From Euryarchaeota archaeon UBA124 (GTDB taxonomy: Archaea > Thermoplasmatota > Poseidoniia > Poseidoniales > Poseidoniaceae): a stretch of DNA of 13,705 nt. Below the pieces are notes generated by a model. The model did not search any database, had not been told where the DNA came from, and worked only from the letters and a program-made list of their open reading frames with translations. A program made the translations under genes and the position numbers. The stretch is taken from positions 1 through 13,705 of the forward strand of contig DAPT01000040.1 in assembly GCA_002502215.1 (NCBI GenBank). The letters are read 5' to 3'. Shown one piece after another: positions 5,855-13,705 of this stretch. How positions within the stretch are numbered: position 1 is the first letter of the stretch; each line of letters opens with the position of its first letter.

Positions 5855-8800
5855 GTGAATTTGTTGCGTAGGAGCCAGACCACTTTACTCACCACGTTAC
5901 TTGTCATAGCAGGGCTTCTGTTTATGTCCCAGTTTCCGACCATTTCCCCTGTATCCAACACCCGTCCAGACGATACCGACTCCTCGCTCATACCATTTAA
6001 CACGGACTCGGATGATGATGGTATTCCTGACGTTCATGAGTTTCTTTTCAGTGACAATCTAAGTTTCTCAGCCGTCGACGGCCGCTTGGTCACCATGAAC
6101 GGTCTGAATAGTTCATCTCCTGATGCGGACGAAGACACAGATCGTGATGGACTGAACAACACGGAAGAGTATTGTTGGCCTTACCCAGACAATTGCAATG
6201 ATCCGGGTTTTTCTCGAGGTCTCACGGGAGAACTCGACGAAAACAGTGAAAGAATGTACCTCGATCCCCGGCGCTCTGATACCGATGGTGACGGAATGCC
6301 GGACGGTTTTGAAGTTTGGATGTGTGCGAGGGCAGGCGGATTCGATGAGATTAGTCAACGTTATTTTTGCCCTTATTTTGACCCACTCAATGCTAGCGAT
6401 GCCTCCGACGACCCCGATGGGGACGGTTTTGATGTAAATCGCGATGGGTTCTTGTCCGTTGCTGAACAATACACTTCTCCTGAAGAATACCAGTATGGGA
6501 TGCCGAGTAATTTCACAACGGAACTTGATGGATTGTGGTGCTATGCTACTCTTCCTCAAGGCTCTATTTTGACGCAATGGCCTTTCATTTCCACGGGTGC
6601 CAATGCTTCTTTCCAGAATCTCCTGTCTGCCTGTACCACCAACGTTACCGGTGTGGTTGGAGAAGATTTGTGGCTTGGGACGGACCCGTTGCTCGATGAT
6701 TCCGACAGGTACAGTTGGGACGGATTTGCTGTCCGTCCACTTTACCCATCGTTTGGTGATGGCATGCCCGATGGCTGGGAGGTGCATTTCGGTCTTGACC
6801 CTCTCAACCGCACCAACGCACTGTTGGACAACGATGCAGACGGATGGGACGTTAACCGAGACGGTTTCGTATCTGCTGATGTAAGCCGCACTGATTCAGC
6901 ATTGGCGTTGGGCGAAGCCCTCTCGAATTTAGAAGAATACTACATTCACAACGACGAGGGCAACACCGTCCGTTCAGGTCTGAAGGAAGTACAAATCGGT
7001 GTGAACGACTCATCGTTCAAGGAATACCCACTCACTTTCAACGCAATTCCAGGACATCTCTCTGTAATGCATCACGACGTTCGAAGCATCCTGGTTGAAG
7101 ATTCCACCGCCTATTATCTCACACGCTATGGAATAACATCGATGGATTTCGAAACACAAATAACGCAAGACCAGTGGTTCCCACAAGGCATCATCGGATA
7201 CGAGGCAATTTTTGTTGAATCTGATACAGGCCCGCATTCGATTGCGATTGCTACATCACACGGCGTCCACATTGCTGCACTGCAAGTTGATGGTTTTGTT
7301 GAGCCGATCGAGTCGTGGTCCTCCTCGGAATCAATTGAGGTATTTGCAATTCATCAGCTCGCCATCGAGGGTTCTAGTCAGCAACTCATCGCTCTCGGAG
7401 CACACGGTGAAGGCATGGTCCTTGAGGTAAGTGCTGGTGGTCAACTAACTCAGACTTTTGACCTCGGTGTGAATTTTAAATCTGCCCTGGCGGAAGACGG
7501 TGTTGTCGTCACAGAACTCGAGCATGGAACTGTGCCTGGTGGTGGTTTGGTTCTCTACATTGGCACAGAACGTGGAATGATGACCCTTGAATCTGCAACA
7601 GGGCGCGATGATGCAACACCATCATGGCGATTCTTCTTTGATCCGAATCCTTCGGACATACCGAACAAAATTGATGATTTACGAACTCTCAACCTCGGAG
7701 CAAGCGGAAACCCGGCAGAGGTCCAAGCGTTGAAATTGGACGGGCCAAATGTCCAAAACCCAACGGTGCTGTGGATTGGAACGCCATCAGGACTTCACAG
7801 TTTGAATCTTCAATTGAATGATATGTCGTTTGGCGGCTTGCTTGAACACCCTGGCAACAATGCCGATGAACTTGCCAAATCGAACAACATCCATTCGGTG
7901 TACCCGACCGGTGATGAAATTCTCGTTGGTTCATCTGCAGGGTTGTGGGTTCTTGCTGGAAATTACATTGATTACTACGGCGTCCAGTCCAACTCGGAGT
8001 TGCCTGGTGAGATAGCATCAATCGCCACGATTGAACGAGACAATGCTACCTATGTTTTAGGGGCTGCATCACCAGGTCGATTTGCAAATCTTGAACTCAT
8101 GGACCCCGGCGCAAACGATTCCGACAGCGATGGCATGCCGGATGGCTGGGAGTTGAGTTATGGCTTGGATCCGACCGACCCTTGGGACGCTCTTCTCGAT
8201 GGAGATGTTGACGGGCTTCGTCTCGACGGTGGAGACGTAATGGATCGATGGTGGACAAATCTCGAGGAATACCGCTACGTTGCCCGAACAGAAGAAGGCT
8301 ACAACTCGACCCTTCCGAACCAGAGTGACTCGGACATGGACGGTCTGCTTGACGGTTCGGAATTCTTTGGCTACTTCCTCGGAGAAACCAACTTCGATTG
8401 TTACTACAATCCGCAGCTGGTTTACATCTGCGATGAAGCACTTGGTCAACAAGCAAGAACGACGTACACTAGCTTGAACTCAGTTGATGTTGGCACAGAT
8501 CCAACCGTGATGGATACCGATGGCGATGGAATGCCGGACGGTTGGGAAATTAAACATCGCCGATGGGTTGGCACTTCCTTCAACGGAGGGAACAACTGGT
8601 CCCTGGATCCAACTCGAGCCGATGATGCGGCATGGGATGCAGATCAAGATGGACTTGCAAATCTTTGTGAGTACCAATGGTCGCTTGTACGTGAAGCGGG
8701 CTTGAACGGCGATTTGTTCGAAGACTTTGGAGAAACTGCCGAATTTGTTGCAACATGGTCGATACCTGATCCGAATCTTATCGATTCCGATGGAGACACG

Positions 8801-11605
8801 CTTCCGGATGGCTGGGAGGCTGACGGCCAATGCACATGGTCGCCGTTGAGAGTCGGTGTCAATCCATTGAACGGTTCTGATTTGTTTGAAAATCCAGATG
8901 GTGATGGATACGATGTGAACAAAGACGGCGTTCTCTCTCAGAATGAAATGTTTGTCAATTATCTTGAGTATCACATCCGATCAGGTCTTTTCTTGAACAA
9001 CCAGTCGTTGGATGGCACGGAATTACCGAATGGATTCGTGACCGATTTGTTTGACAATGTTTCTGATTTCGGAACACCCGAAGCCGACTTTGCGTCTCGT
9101 GCGAGCGGAGCAATCCTCGCTGGTCAAATTCCGGTCGAAAAGGGTTCAACAGACCCATTTAGTGCCGACTCGGACGATGATGGAATGCCCGATGGGTGGG
9201 AAATATGGTTTGCCCGGTGGAACGTTATTGAAGACGAGTGGACTCTCAATCCACTTCAGCCAAGTGACCGATGGCTTGACGCTGATGACGACGGTATGAC
9301 CAATTGGGAAGAGTACAACCTTATCGATTCTGAATTCTCTGAAACCAACTCCAATCGCTCATCGCCGCAATGGTTTGTAACGACCCTTGGCTCTGCATAT
9401 GCCTTCCAACAATGGCCATCTGCGTCAACCACATTCTCGTTTGGAACCTACATGACGCCCGAACAATACAACCTCACGGGTCCAACCGGAGATCCAAACA
9501 ACGTCGATACCGATGGTGACGGAATTATCGATGGAATGGAGCTGCTTTTCACAGCGTGGAACATATCTGCTGAAACGTGGACATTGAACCCTGTCGTGGC
9601 AGGAGATGGTACCTTTGACAGCGACAACGATGGTTTGGTTGATTTGCAAGAATTTGCCTTAGCCACATCGAACCCTGAAAACGGGATTGATGCCCCAGCG
9701 GACGCACCTCTCCTGCATGAAGACGGTGATGTTCAGCAACCGACCAAGAAGGCACAACGCGTCTTCCAAATTTTAATTTCCAAAGATTCACGAGGTAAGC
9801 GACTCTTGGATGACTTCAATGCTTGGCAGTCAGGGGAACCTCCAAATGTCTTCATTTCATTGCTTCTAGGGATGACGGACCCAACAAACCCTGACACCGA
9901 CGATGACGGTATGTACGACGGTTTTGAGTATTGGTTCACCTCTTGGGATTTGAACGAAAACAGGTGGGGTCTCAACCCGTTGATTGAGACCGACGTCAAT
10001 CTTGATTCAGACGGGGACAGTTACGATTGCAACCGTGACGGAACCATTGACATCGATGAGCGTTATTCCAACCTTCGTGAATGGGAATCTCGTACGTGGG
10101 GGAAGTATCTAAACCGAAGTTCAGTCCCTGCTTCGGTCGGTATCGTTGATTTCGGTGAGGATGCTATGAATGCATACATGGAAGAAACCGGTATGAGTAT
10201 TCTGCAAGCACGACAGGCTTTGATTGATGATTTCAAAGCAAAGGGCCCTGATTCCGTGAATCGAATGAACACAATCAATTCATTCAATGCGAACAATTTC
10301 AACCGGACACTTGTCGGTGTTTCCGACCCTACGCACCCTGATTCAGATTCAGACGGAATTCCTGATGGATGGGAGTATTGTTACGCATTGTACGGTATGG
10401 ACAACCCAACCACAGCCAATCATTGGGCTGCAAACCCGTTGAATCCATGGGATGTTGATTACGATGGGGATTCGGACGGCTGGTACGATCGTACGGCTTT
10501 TGACCTTCCAGCAGCTCAAGGCAACTGGAATGAACGCGTCTTTACCCCCTCAACTCAAATCGTTCAACCTGGCATTGGAGATCTCCCGTTCACAAACTGG
10601 ATGGAATACGACAACGATACGCGTCCAGATTCCAACGACAGCGATAGCGACTCAGAGTCCTTCATCACAGAAACCATGAATGGAATGGTTACGTCATACT
10701 ACCAAGACTTCAATCTCACCGACGGCCGTGAGGTTTTCAAGTACGGTACAAACCCGATGGATAACGATACAGACGGGGACATGATTCCAGACTGGTATGA
10801 GTACGCCAAAGCATGGAACGAGTCTAACGACAACTATTCCTCGTTCATGAAAATACAAGTCAACTGGATTGATCCAGGTACGGGCGGTGCGTGCGACACA
10901 TCGACGAACTCTTGCCTACCCCTATCCCTCAATGCTGGAACCCTCGAACGTCCCGAACTCTCTCTTACGTGGTTCACGATGGACCCCCGTGATGCTGTCG
11001 ATGCCAACGATGATGCTGATCAAGATGGGAATTGGGATTGCTCTGGGGTTGGATGCGTGTACGAGCCATACACGAATTTCCAAGAATACTTTGCCATTAC
11101 AAATGAACAACTGTCCAGTCCAAACGCAGTGCGTCTTTCTGGATTGACGTATCAAGGCGAAGTTATCCAAGAAGGGTGGCAATTACGAGCGCTTTTACTT
11201 GGTTTGGGCCAATGGGATGAGGGTGTGAAAAACTACCTCAAGATGGACAAGTCGCAAAACTCAGACATACGATACGCTTACATTGTTCAAGACAACGACA
11301 ACGATTTCCTTGTCCAAGATGCATCCAATCACGTTGTAATTTGTGGAGGAAATCTTACCGATCCTTGGGACATCTACTACACCGGTGCGCCCAACACCGC
11401 TCCTGTACGAGCAGTCGGTGAACACGAATTCGGTTGGTATCTCTTGGATTACAACAACGATCACATTGCAGAAGGAACGGACCCAACAAACTGGGATACA
11501 GACGGTGACTGGATGGTTGACTGGTTTGAGGTGAACGATGATGAACAGGATGGGAGTCGCGGTGAAACTTCTCCAATCCGGTACGATTCTCGTCAAACCA
11601 CGTAG
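5855..11605 (+). CDS. Giant secreted Asp-rich (TSP3-like) repeat protein with embedded beta-propeller
   Basis: A 1916-residue protein predicted to be exported and to bind many calcium ions outside the cell. Residues 1-27 form a signal peptide or N-terminal anchor (NLLRRSQ, then a hydrophobic stretch). Residues 50-366 hold three thrombospondin-type-3-like modules (DxDxDGxPDGWE). Residues ~375-748 form a predicted propeller with blade motifs such as LWIGTPSGL. Residues 750-1893 hold about ten more modules. There are 17 cysteines, many closely paired and none in the propeller, and about 30 N-X-S/T sequons. No C-terminal membrane helix or sorting tag is visible; the protein ends shortly after a final Asp-rich half-module with tandem stops TAG TGA. 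An in-frame stop at 5837-5839 limits the start. GTG 5855 is first; TTG 5864 is an alternative, with GGGTGA 5853-5858 ending 5 bases before it. A role in adhesion or surface structure is likely, but no enzymatic motif was found. Confidence 0.9.
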   Translation: MNLLRRSQTTLLTTLLVIAGLLFMSQFPTISPVSNTRPDDTDSSLIPFNTDSDDDGIPDVHEFLFSDNLSFSAVDGRLVTMNGLNSSSPDADEDTDRDGLNNTEEYCWPYPDNCNDPGFSRGLTGELDENSERMYLDPRRSDTDGDGMPDGFEVWMCARAGGFDEISQRYFCPYFDPLNASDASDDPDGDGFDVNRDGFLSVAEQYTSPEEYQYGMPSNFTTELDGLWCYATLPQGSILTQWPFISTGANASFQNLLSACTTNVTGVVGEDLWLGTDPLLDDSDRYSWDGFAVRPLYPSFGDGMPDGWEVHFGLDPLNRTNALLDNDADGWDVNRDGFVSADVSRTDSALALGEALSNLEEYYIHNDEGNTVRSGLKEVQIGVNDSSFKEYPLTFNAIPGHLSVMHHDVRSILVEDSTAYYLTRYGITSMDFETQITQDQWFPQGIIGYEAIFVESDTGPHSIAIATSHGVHIAALQVDGFVEPIESWSSSESIEVFAIHQLAIEGSSQQLIALGAHGEGMVLEVSAGGQLTQTFDLGVNFKSALAEDGVVVTELEHGTVPGGGLVLYIGTERGMMTLESATGRDDATPSWRFFFDPNPSDIPNKIDDLRTLNLGASGNPAEVQALKLDGPNVQNPTVLWIGTPSGLHSLNLQLNDMSFGGLLEHPGNNADELAKSNNIHSVYPTGDEILVGSSAGLWVLAGNYIDYYGVQSNSELPGEIASIATIERDNATYVLGAASPGRFANLELMDPGANDSDSDGMPDGWELSYGLDPTDPWDALLDGDVDGLRLDGGDVMDRWWTNLEEYRYVARTEEGYNSTLPNQSDSDMDGLLDGSEFFGYFLGETNFDCYYNPQLVYICDEALGQQARTTYTSLNSVDVGTDPTVMDTDGDGMPDGWEIKHRRWVGTSFNGGNNWSLDPTRADDAAWDADQDGLANLCEYQWSLVREAGLNGDLFEDFGETAEFVATWSIPDPNLIDSDGDTLPDGWEADGQCTWSPLRVGVNPLNGSDLFENPDGDGYDVNKDGVLSQNEMFVNYLEYHIRSGLFLNNQSLDGTELPNGFVTDLFDNVSDFGTPEADFASRASGAILAGQIPVEKGSTDPFSADSDDDGMPDGWEIWFARWNVIEDEWTLNPLQPSDRWLDADDDGMTNWEEYNLIDSEFSETNSNRSSPQWFVTTLGSAYAFQQWPSASTTFSFGTYMTPEQYNLTGPTGDPNNVDTDGDGIIDGMELLFTAWNISAETWTLNPVVAGDGTFDSDNDGLVDLQEFALATSNPENGIDAPADAPLLHEDGDVQQPTKKAQRVFQILISKDSRGKRLLDDFNAWQSGEPPNVFISLLLGMTDPTNPDTDDDGMYDGFEYWFTSWDLNENRWGLNPLIETDVNLDSDGDSYDCNRDGTIDIDERYSNLREWESRTWGKYLNRSSVPASVGIVDFGEDAMNAYMEETGMSILQARQALIDDFKAKGPDSVNRMNTINSFNANNFNRTLVGVSDPTHPDSDSDGIPDGWEYCYALYGMDNPTTANHWAANPLNPWDVDYDGDSDGWYDRTAFDLPAAQGNWNERVFTPSTQIVQPGIGDLPFTNWMEYDNDTRPDSNDSDSDSESFITETMNGMVTSYYQDFNLTDGREVFKYGTNPMDNDTDGDMIPDWYEYAKAWNESNDNYSSFMKIQVNWIDPGTGGACDTSTNSCLPLSLNAGTLERPELSLTWFTMDPRDAVDANDDADQDGNWDCSGVGCVYEPYTNFQEYFAITNEQLSSPNAVRLSGLTYQGEVIQEGWQLRALLLGLGQWDEGVKNYLKMDKSQNSDIRYAYIVQDNDNDFLVQDASNHVVICGGNLTDPWDIYYTGAPNTAPVRAVGEHEFGWYLLDYNNDHIAEGTDPTNWDTDGDWMVDWFEVNDDEQDGSRGETSPIRYDSRQTT
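6002..6952 (+). repeat. First block of Asp-rich calcium-binding modules (three)
   Basis: This encodes residues 50-366 of the 1916-residue protein. Each module pairs an A half (DxDxDGMPDGWE-like: 51-62, 142-153, and a degenerate one at 300-309) with a B half ending in a Glu-Tyr (94-106, 186-212, 325-362). Two B halves carry an extra DVNRDGF insert (193-199 and 332-338), which adds a further EF-like Asp loop. The modules are coding repeats and not simple DNA repeats. Confidence 0.8.
6977..8098 (+). other. Predicted seven-bladed beta-propeller domain within the giant protein
   Basis: This encodes residues ~375-748, which contain no DxDxDG repeats and no cysteine. Seven similar strand-turn motifs recur about every 44-72 residues, at 411-430, 462-476, 511-525, 566-579, 638-651, 689-700 and 733-747. 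Examples are IAIATSHGVHI, LYIGTERGMM, LWIGTPSGL and ILVGSSAGLWVL. The WIGTxxGL pattern is that of Reg_prop/YVTN-type propeller blades. Fold and blade number are inferred from the periodicity. A ligand- or partner-binding role is possible but unproven. Confidence 0.6.
8102..11533 (+). repeat. Second block of Asp-rich calcium-binding modules (about ten)
   Basis: This encodes residues ~750-1893. A halves begin near 755, 824, 887, 977, 1105, 1218, 1347, 1496, 1638 and 1881. The matching B halves lie near 782, 928, 1014, 1142, 1255, 1384, 1535 and 1717, most ending in NxxEY or a variant. Between A and B a conserved bridge reads L/V-N/D-P-L/T-xxx-D (for example LNPLQPSD at 1131-1138 and LNPLIETD at 1373-1380). 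G-T/S-D-P lead-ins precede most A halves. Loop lengths between modules vary widely, so this is an old, diverged array and not a recent tandem duplication. Confidence 0.8.
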
Positions 11606-11654
11606 TGACCGCTATCCAAACGCTTGATAATCCTTGAAGGCTTGCGTTGTAAAC

Positions 11655-13705
11655 ATGAGTGCGAACGCTGTCTCTCAACGTTCCGTGGCTCTCGTGCTTC
11701 TAGCACTGTTTTTGGGCATGAGCTTTTCTCCGATTAGTGAACTATGGATTGAGGACAGTGAAGCGGCTGAAGTTGCCCGACATACCTACGAATTCAGTGA
11801 TGGAACAACCGAGTACATCGCACTCTTTCAAGGTGGAAACGCCGATGCCGGTGCCAAGATTGCACTTCCAAAAGGCGCAGAGGTAACCGATGTTCAAATG
11901 ACATTATCCGGGGCATCAGCAACAGGGTGGTCATCAATTCCAACAACAACGAGAGATCATTGGGTTGCTGGAGAATCGACCAACACCGACAATCAAAGCG
12001 CAGACTTAGCCCTCGCAATGGCAAACGCAAGCCTTGCGTTCAATGCCCATGGAATGGACGAAGAAGTGAACCCTTCGAGCGATGCATGGCTTGACAATGG
12101 AACGTATGCAATACGACAACCGCACACATCAAACTCGACGGATGCATTGTTTTCTCAACAATTGAAACTCACTCCAAACTCACTTAATGCTCAAGGACAA
12201 GGCTCCATTCTTCGCCATCATGATTGGCTTTACCTTTCAACCTGGTCTTCCACAACATTCCACAACATAGTTCACCGCTTGTACCCAAACAACGGAACTC
12301 GTGAAAGCATTATCACGCTCGATCAAAATGGATGCACACTTCCTACCAAGCATTCATCCACCTATTACGGGCAGTGGGGTTTCCGTGATTGGGTCGTCAC
12401 CGACGATGAGCGTCTGTTTGCTATCCTTTCCGGCTACAAGTATTTCTACACCTCTACTGCCAATACACTCTACCATCGAATTCTTGAATTCGACATTTCG
12501 GATGAGAACGAGTGGGTCTGCATCAACTCCTTCCAACCACAAGGGAACGGGGACTACACCGGCATTACCTATGATCCCGTAGAGGACACAATTTGGGTGC
12601 TTCACAACCAAAATCGAAGAATTCAATCGTACACCCTTAGTTCAACCGGTGATTTCGAACGAGGTAACGACTATTTTACATTCCAAACTTCCACCTCGTC
12701 CATTTGGCAATGCGGTGTAAGCAATCAACAAGCCCGCGGGTTGGAGATGAATCAAACGCATTTCTTCATGCGTTGCCAAGATGGAAGTTATTACAATGAC
12801 CGTGATCAACTCGAATCTTGGGGTCGATCAGGGAGCGCTACAGCGCTGATCCCAGAAAACTCTGTTCGAAGCATCTCTTCGTTGGGTTATGGGCTCTTTT
12901 TCGACGGTCGTCGATTTATCACGGTTGATTCCGGATATTCAACATGGTCGAGTTCGCCTTCCTATCACGAATTTGGCACGAGTTGGCAATACAAAACGAC
13001 ACCCGCTCCCGGAACCACGACGTGGTTTGGTCCGGTGATTGAAACAGCAGATGACGTTCTTGCAATCAACATGGAAACACTGTGGTCTGCATCTTCTATC
13101 GGCGACCGTGTTGATTACTGGGTTTCTGCCGATAACGGCACACACTGGGTTGCCGTTGAATCAAACACAACCGTCCATTTCCAACACCCTGGGAAGGAAC
13201 TTGTTTGGAAGGCCACGCTCATTGGTTCAACCGCAGTTTCATGGTGGGTTGACCTCGAGTATGCGACCGAATACGAGTCAAGTGGAACTTGGATTTCACC
13301 TCCAAAATCGACGGGCACCAAAGTCGGCAAAGTCCGACCGGTGTGGATTTCAACAACCGAACCCGCCACTACCATTACTGTTCAAGTTTCAAACGATGAT
13401 GGTCAAACATGGAAACCTGCAGAGAACCTGATGGAGGCTAGTTTTTCCACGGATGGTGCAGGGAACGTGCTTCGGTATGCCGTAACAATGACGTCCACGG
13501 ATCGATTCAAAACACCAATTATGGACAGCCTCGAATTGTTTTACGAGGAAGGATATCCTGACCGTCCACGAATCGACGTCGGTGCTGATGGAAACTTTGA
13601 CTGGGAAAGCATCCTTTTCCTGAATGAATCAGCGATTGACGTAAGCGACGATTCGATTGTTGGCGTGGAAGTCGATTTCCAACCAACCTTGGTCGACGCG
13701 TTCAA
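11655..13705 (+). CDS. Large secreted surface protein, N-terminal part (runs off the window)
   Basis: An open frame of 683 complete codons that continues past the right edge, so the protein is larger. ATG 11655 is the chosen start; an in-frame stop lies at 11628-11630, and TTG 11634 is less likely. Residues 1-10 are polar and 11-25 hydrophobic (VALVLLALFLGMSFS), a Sec signal peptide with cleavage unclear between ~25 and 38. Residues 45-86 form a beta domain containing the block AKIALPKGAEVTDVQMTLSG. Residues ~180-430 are beta-rich with propeller-like strands (for example DDTIWVLHNQ-type at 310-319, LFFDGRRFITVD at 414-425). Residues 436-540 and 541-635 are two similar beta-sandwich units, each with a VSxDxGxxW signature (490-498 and 578-586). 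RPRIDVGADGNFDWE at 637-651 starts another domain. It begins 49 bases after the 1916-residue gene in the same direction, so cotranscription is likely. Its function is unknown; a surface or adhesin-like role is inferred. Confidence 0.85.
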   Translation, partial: MSANAVSQRSVALVLLALFLGMSFSPISELWIEDSEAAEVARHTYEFSDGTTEYIALFQGGNADAGAKIALPKGAEVTDVQMTLSGASATGWSSIPTTTRDHWVAGESTNTDNQSADLALAMANASLAFNAHGMDEEVNPSSDAWLDNGTYAIRQPHTSNSTDALFSQQLKLTPNSLNAQGQGSILRHHDWLYLSTWSSTTFHNIVHRLYPNNGTRESIITLDQNGCTLPTKHSSTYYGQWGFRDWVVTDDERLFAILSGYKYFYTSTANTLYHRILEFDISDENEWVCINSFQPQGNGDYTGITYDPVEDTIWVLHNQNRRIQSYTLSSTGDFERGNDYFTFQTSTSSIWQCGVSNQQARGLEMNQTHFFMRCQDGSYYNDRDQLESWGRSGSATALIPENSVRSISSLGYGLFFDGRRFITVDSGYSTWSSSPSYHEFGTSWQYKTTPAPGTTTWFGPVIETADDVLAINMETLWSASSIGDRVDYWVSADNGTHWVAVESNTTVHFQHPGKELVWKATLIGSTAVSWWVDLEYATEYESSGTWISPPKSTGTKVGKVRPVWISTTEPATTITVQVSNDDGQTWKPAENLMEASFSTDGAGNVLRYAVTMTSTDRFKTPIMDSLELFYEEGYPDRPRIDVGADGNFDWESILFLNESAIDVSDDSIVGVEVDFQPTLVDAF

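Noticed and set aside
6113..6787. 224-codon open frame on the minus strand
   Set aside because: It lies opposite the Asp-rich repeats of the giant protein. GAT/GAC-rich codons read backwards give few stops, and the product is a low-complexity Ile/Val/Arg-rich sequence with no start signal.
8069..8974. Minus-strand open frames of 119-164 codons
   Set aside because: They arise from the same antisense effect as other frames opposite the repeats, mirror one another in composition, and have no ribosome site or recognisable domain.
6002..11533. CRISPR-like or simple tandem DNA repeats
   Set aside because: The recurring GATGG-ATGCC-GATGG-TGGGA segments are codon-level echoes of the DGMPDGWE motif, with irregular spacing and no conserved flanks.
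11606..11654. Separate promoter or terminator between the two giant genes
   Set aside because: TTGATAAT near 11624-11631 is at leaderless TATA distance from ATG 11655, but it is weak, and no hairpin or T-run is visible; cotranscription is the simpler reading.

Overview
The window reads as a piece of archaeal genome, most likely from a marine Thermoplasmatota/Euryarchaeota lineage such as Marine Group II (Poseidoniales). This is an inference without a database search. It rests on three things. Three tandem minus-strand genes have archaeal type IV pilin (class III) N-termini. Ribosome-binding sites match the archaeal 16S tail, including a 9-base GAGGTGATC. Two very large secreted proteins are rich in Asp-Gly calcium-binding repeats and N-glycosylation sequons. 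No rRNA, tRNA, CRISPR array, insertion sequence or phage gene was seen, and coding density is very high.

Layout. (1) 61-1107 (+): a soluble TPR-repeat protein of unknown partner. Its frame is open to the left edge, so its start is uncertain. It converges on the next gene and overlaps it by 4 bases. (2) 1104-5691 (-): four genes that look like one transcription unit, read from right to left. They are a YycJ/WalJ-like metallo-beta-lactamase-fold hydrolase (4861-5691), then after 66 bases three pilin-like membrane proteins of 346, 728 and 156 residues. The pilin-like genes are joined by 4-base start/stop overlaps (ATGA, TTGA), so they are probably translationally coupled and made in fixed ratio. 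(3) 5692-5854: a divergent intergenic region with a TATA-like element for each direction. (4) 5855-11605 (+): a 1916-residue secreted protein with about 13 thrombospondin-type-3-like Asp-rich modules, interrupted after the third by a predicted seven-bladed beta-propeller. (5) 11655-13705 (+): the first 683 residues of another large secreted protein with a signal peptide, a WD/Kelch-like beta-rich region and two tandem beta-sandwich units. It runs off the right edge of the window.

Taken together, the window is a cell-surface locus: a set of pilin-like subunits on one strand and a pair of giant, probably calcium-stabilised and glycosylated extracellular proteins on the other. A role in adhesion, particle attachment or surface-layer architecture is a reasonable inference, but no catalytic or binding activity can be read from the large proteins. 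The MBL hydrolase and TPR protein may be housekeeping neighbours rather than part of the surface system.
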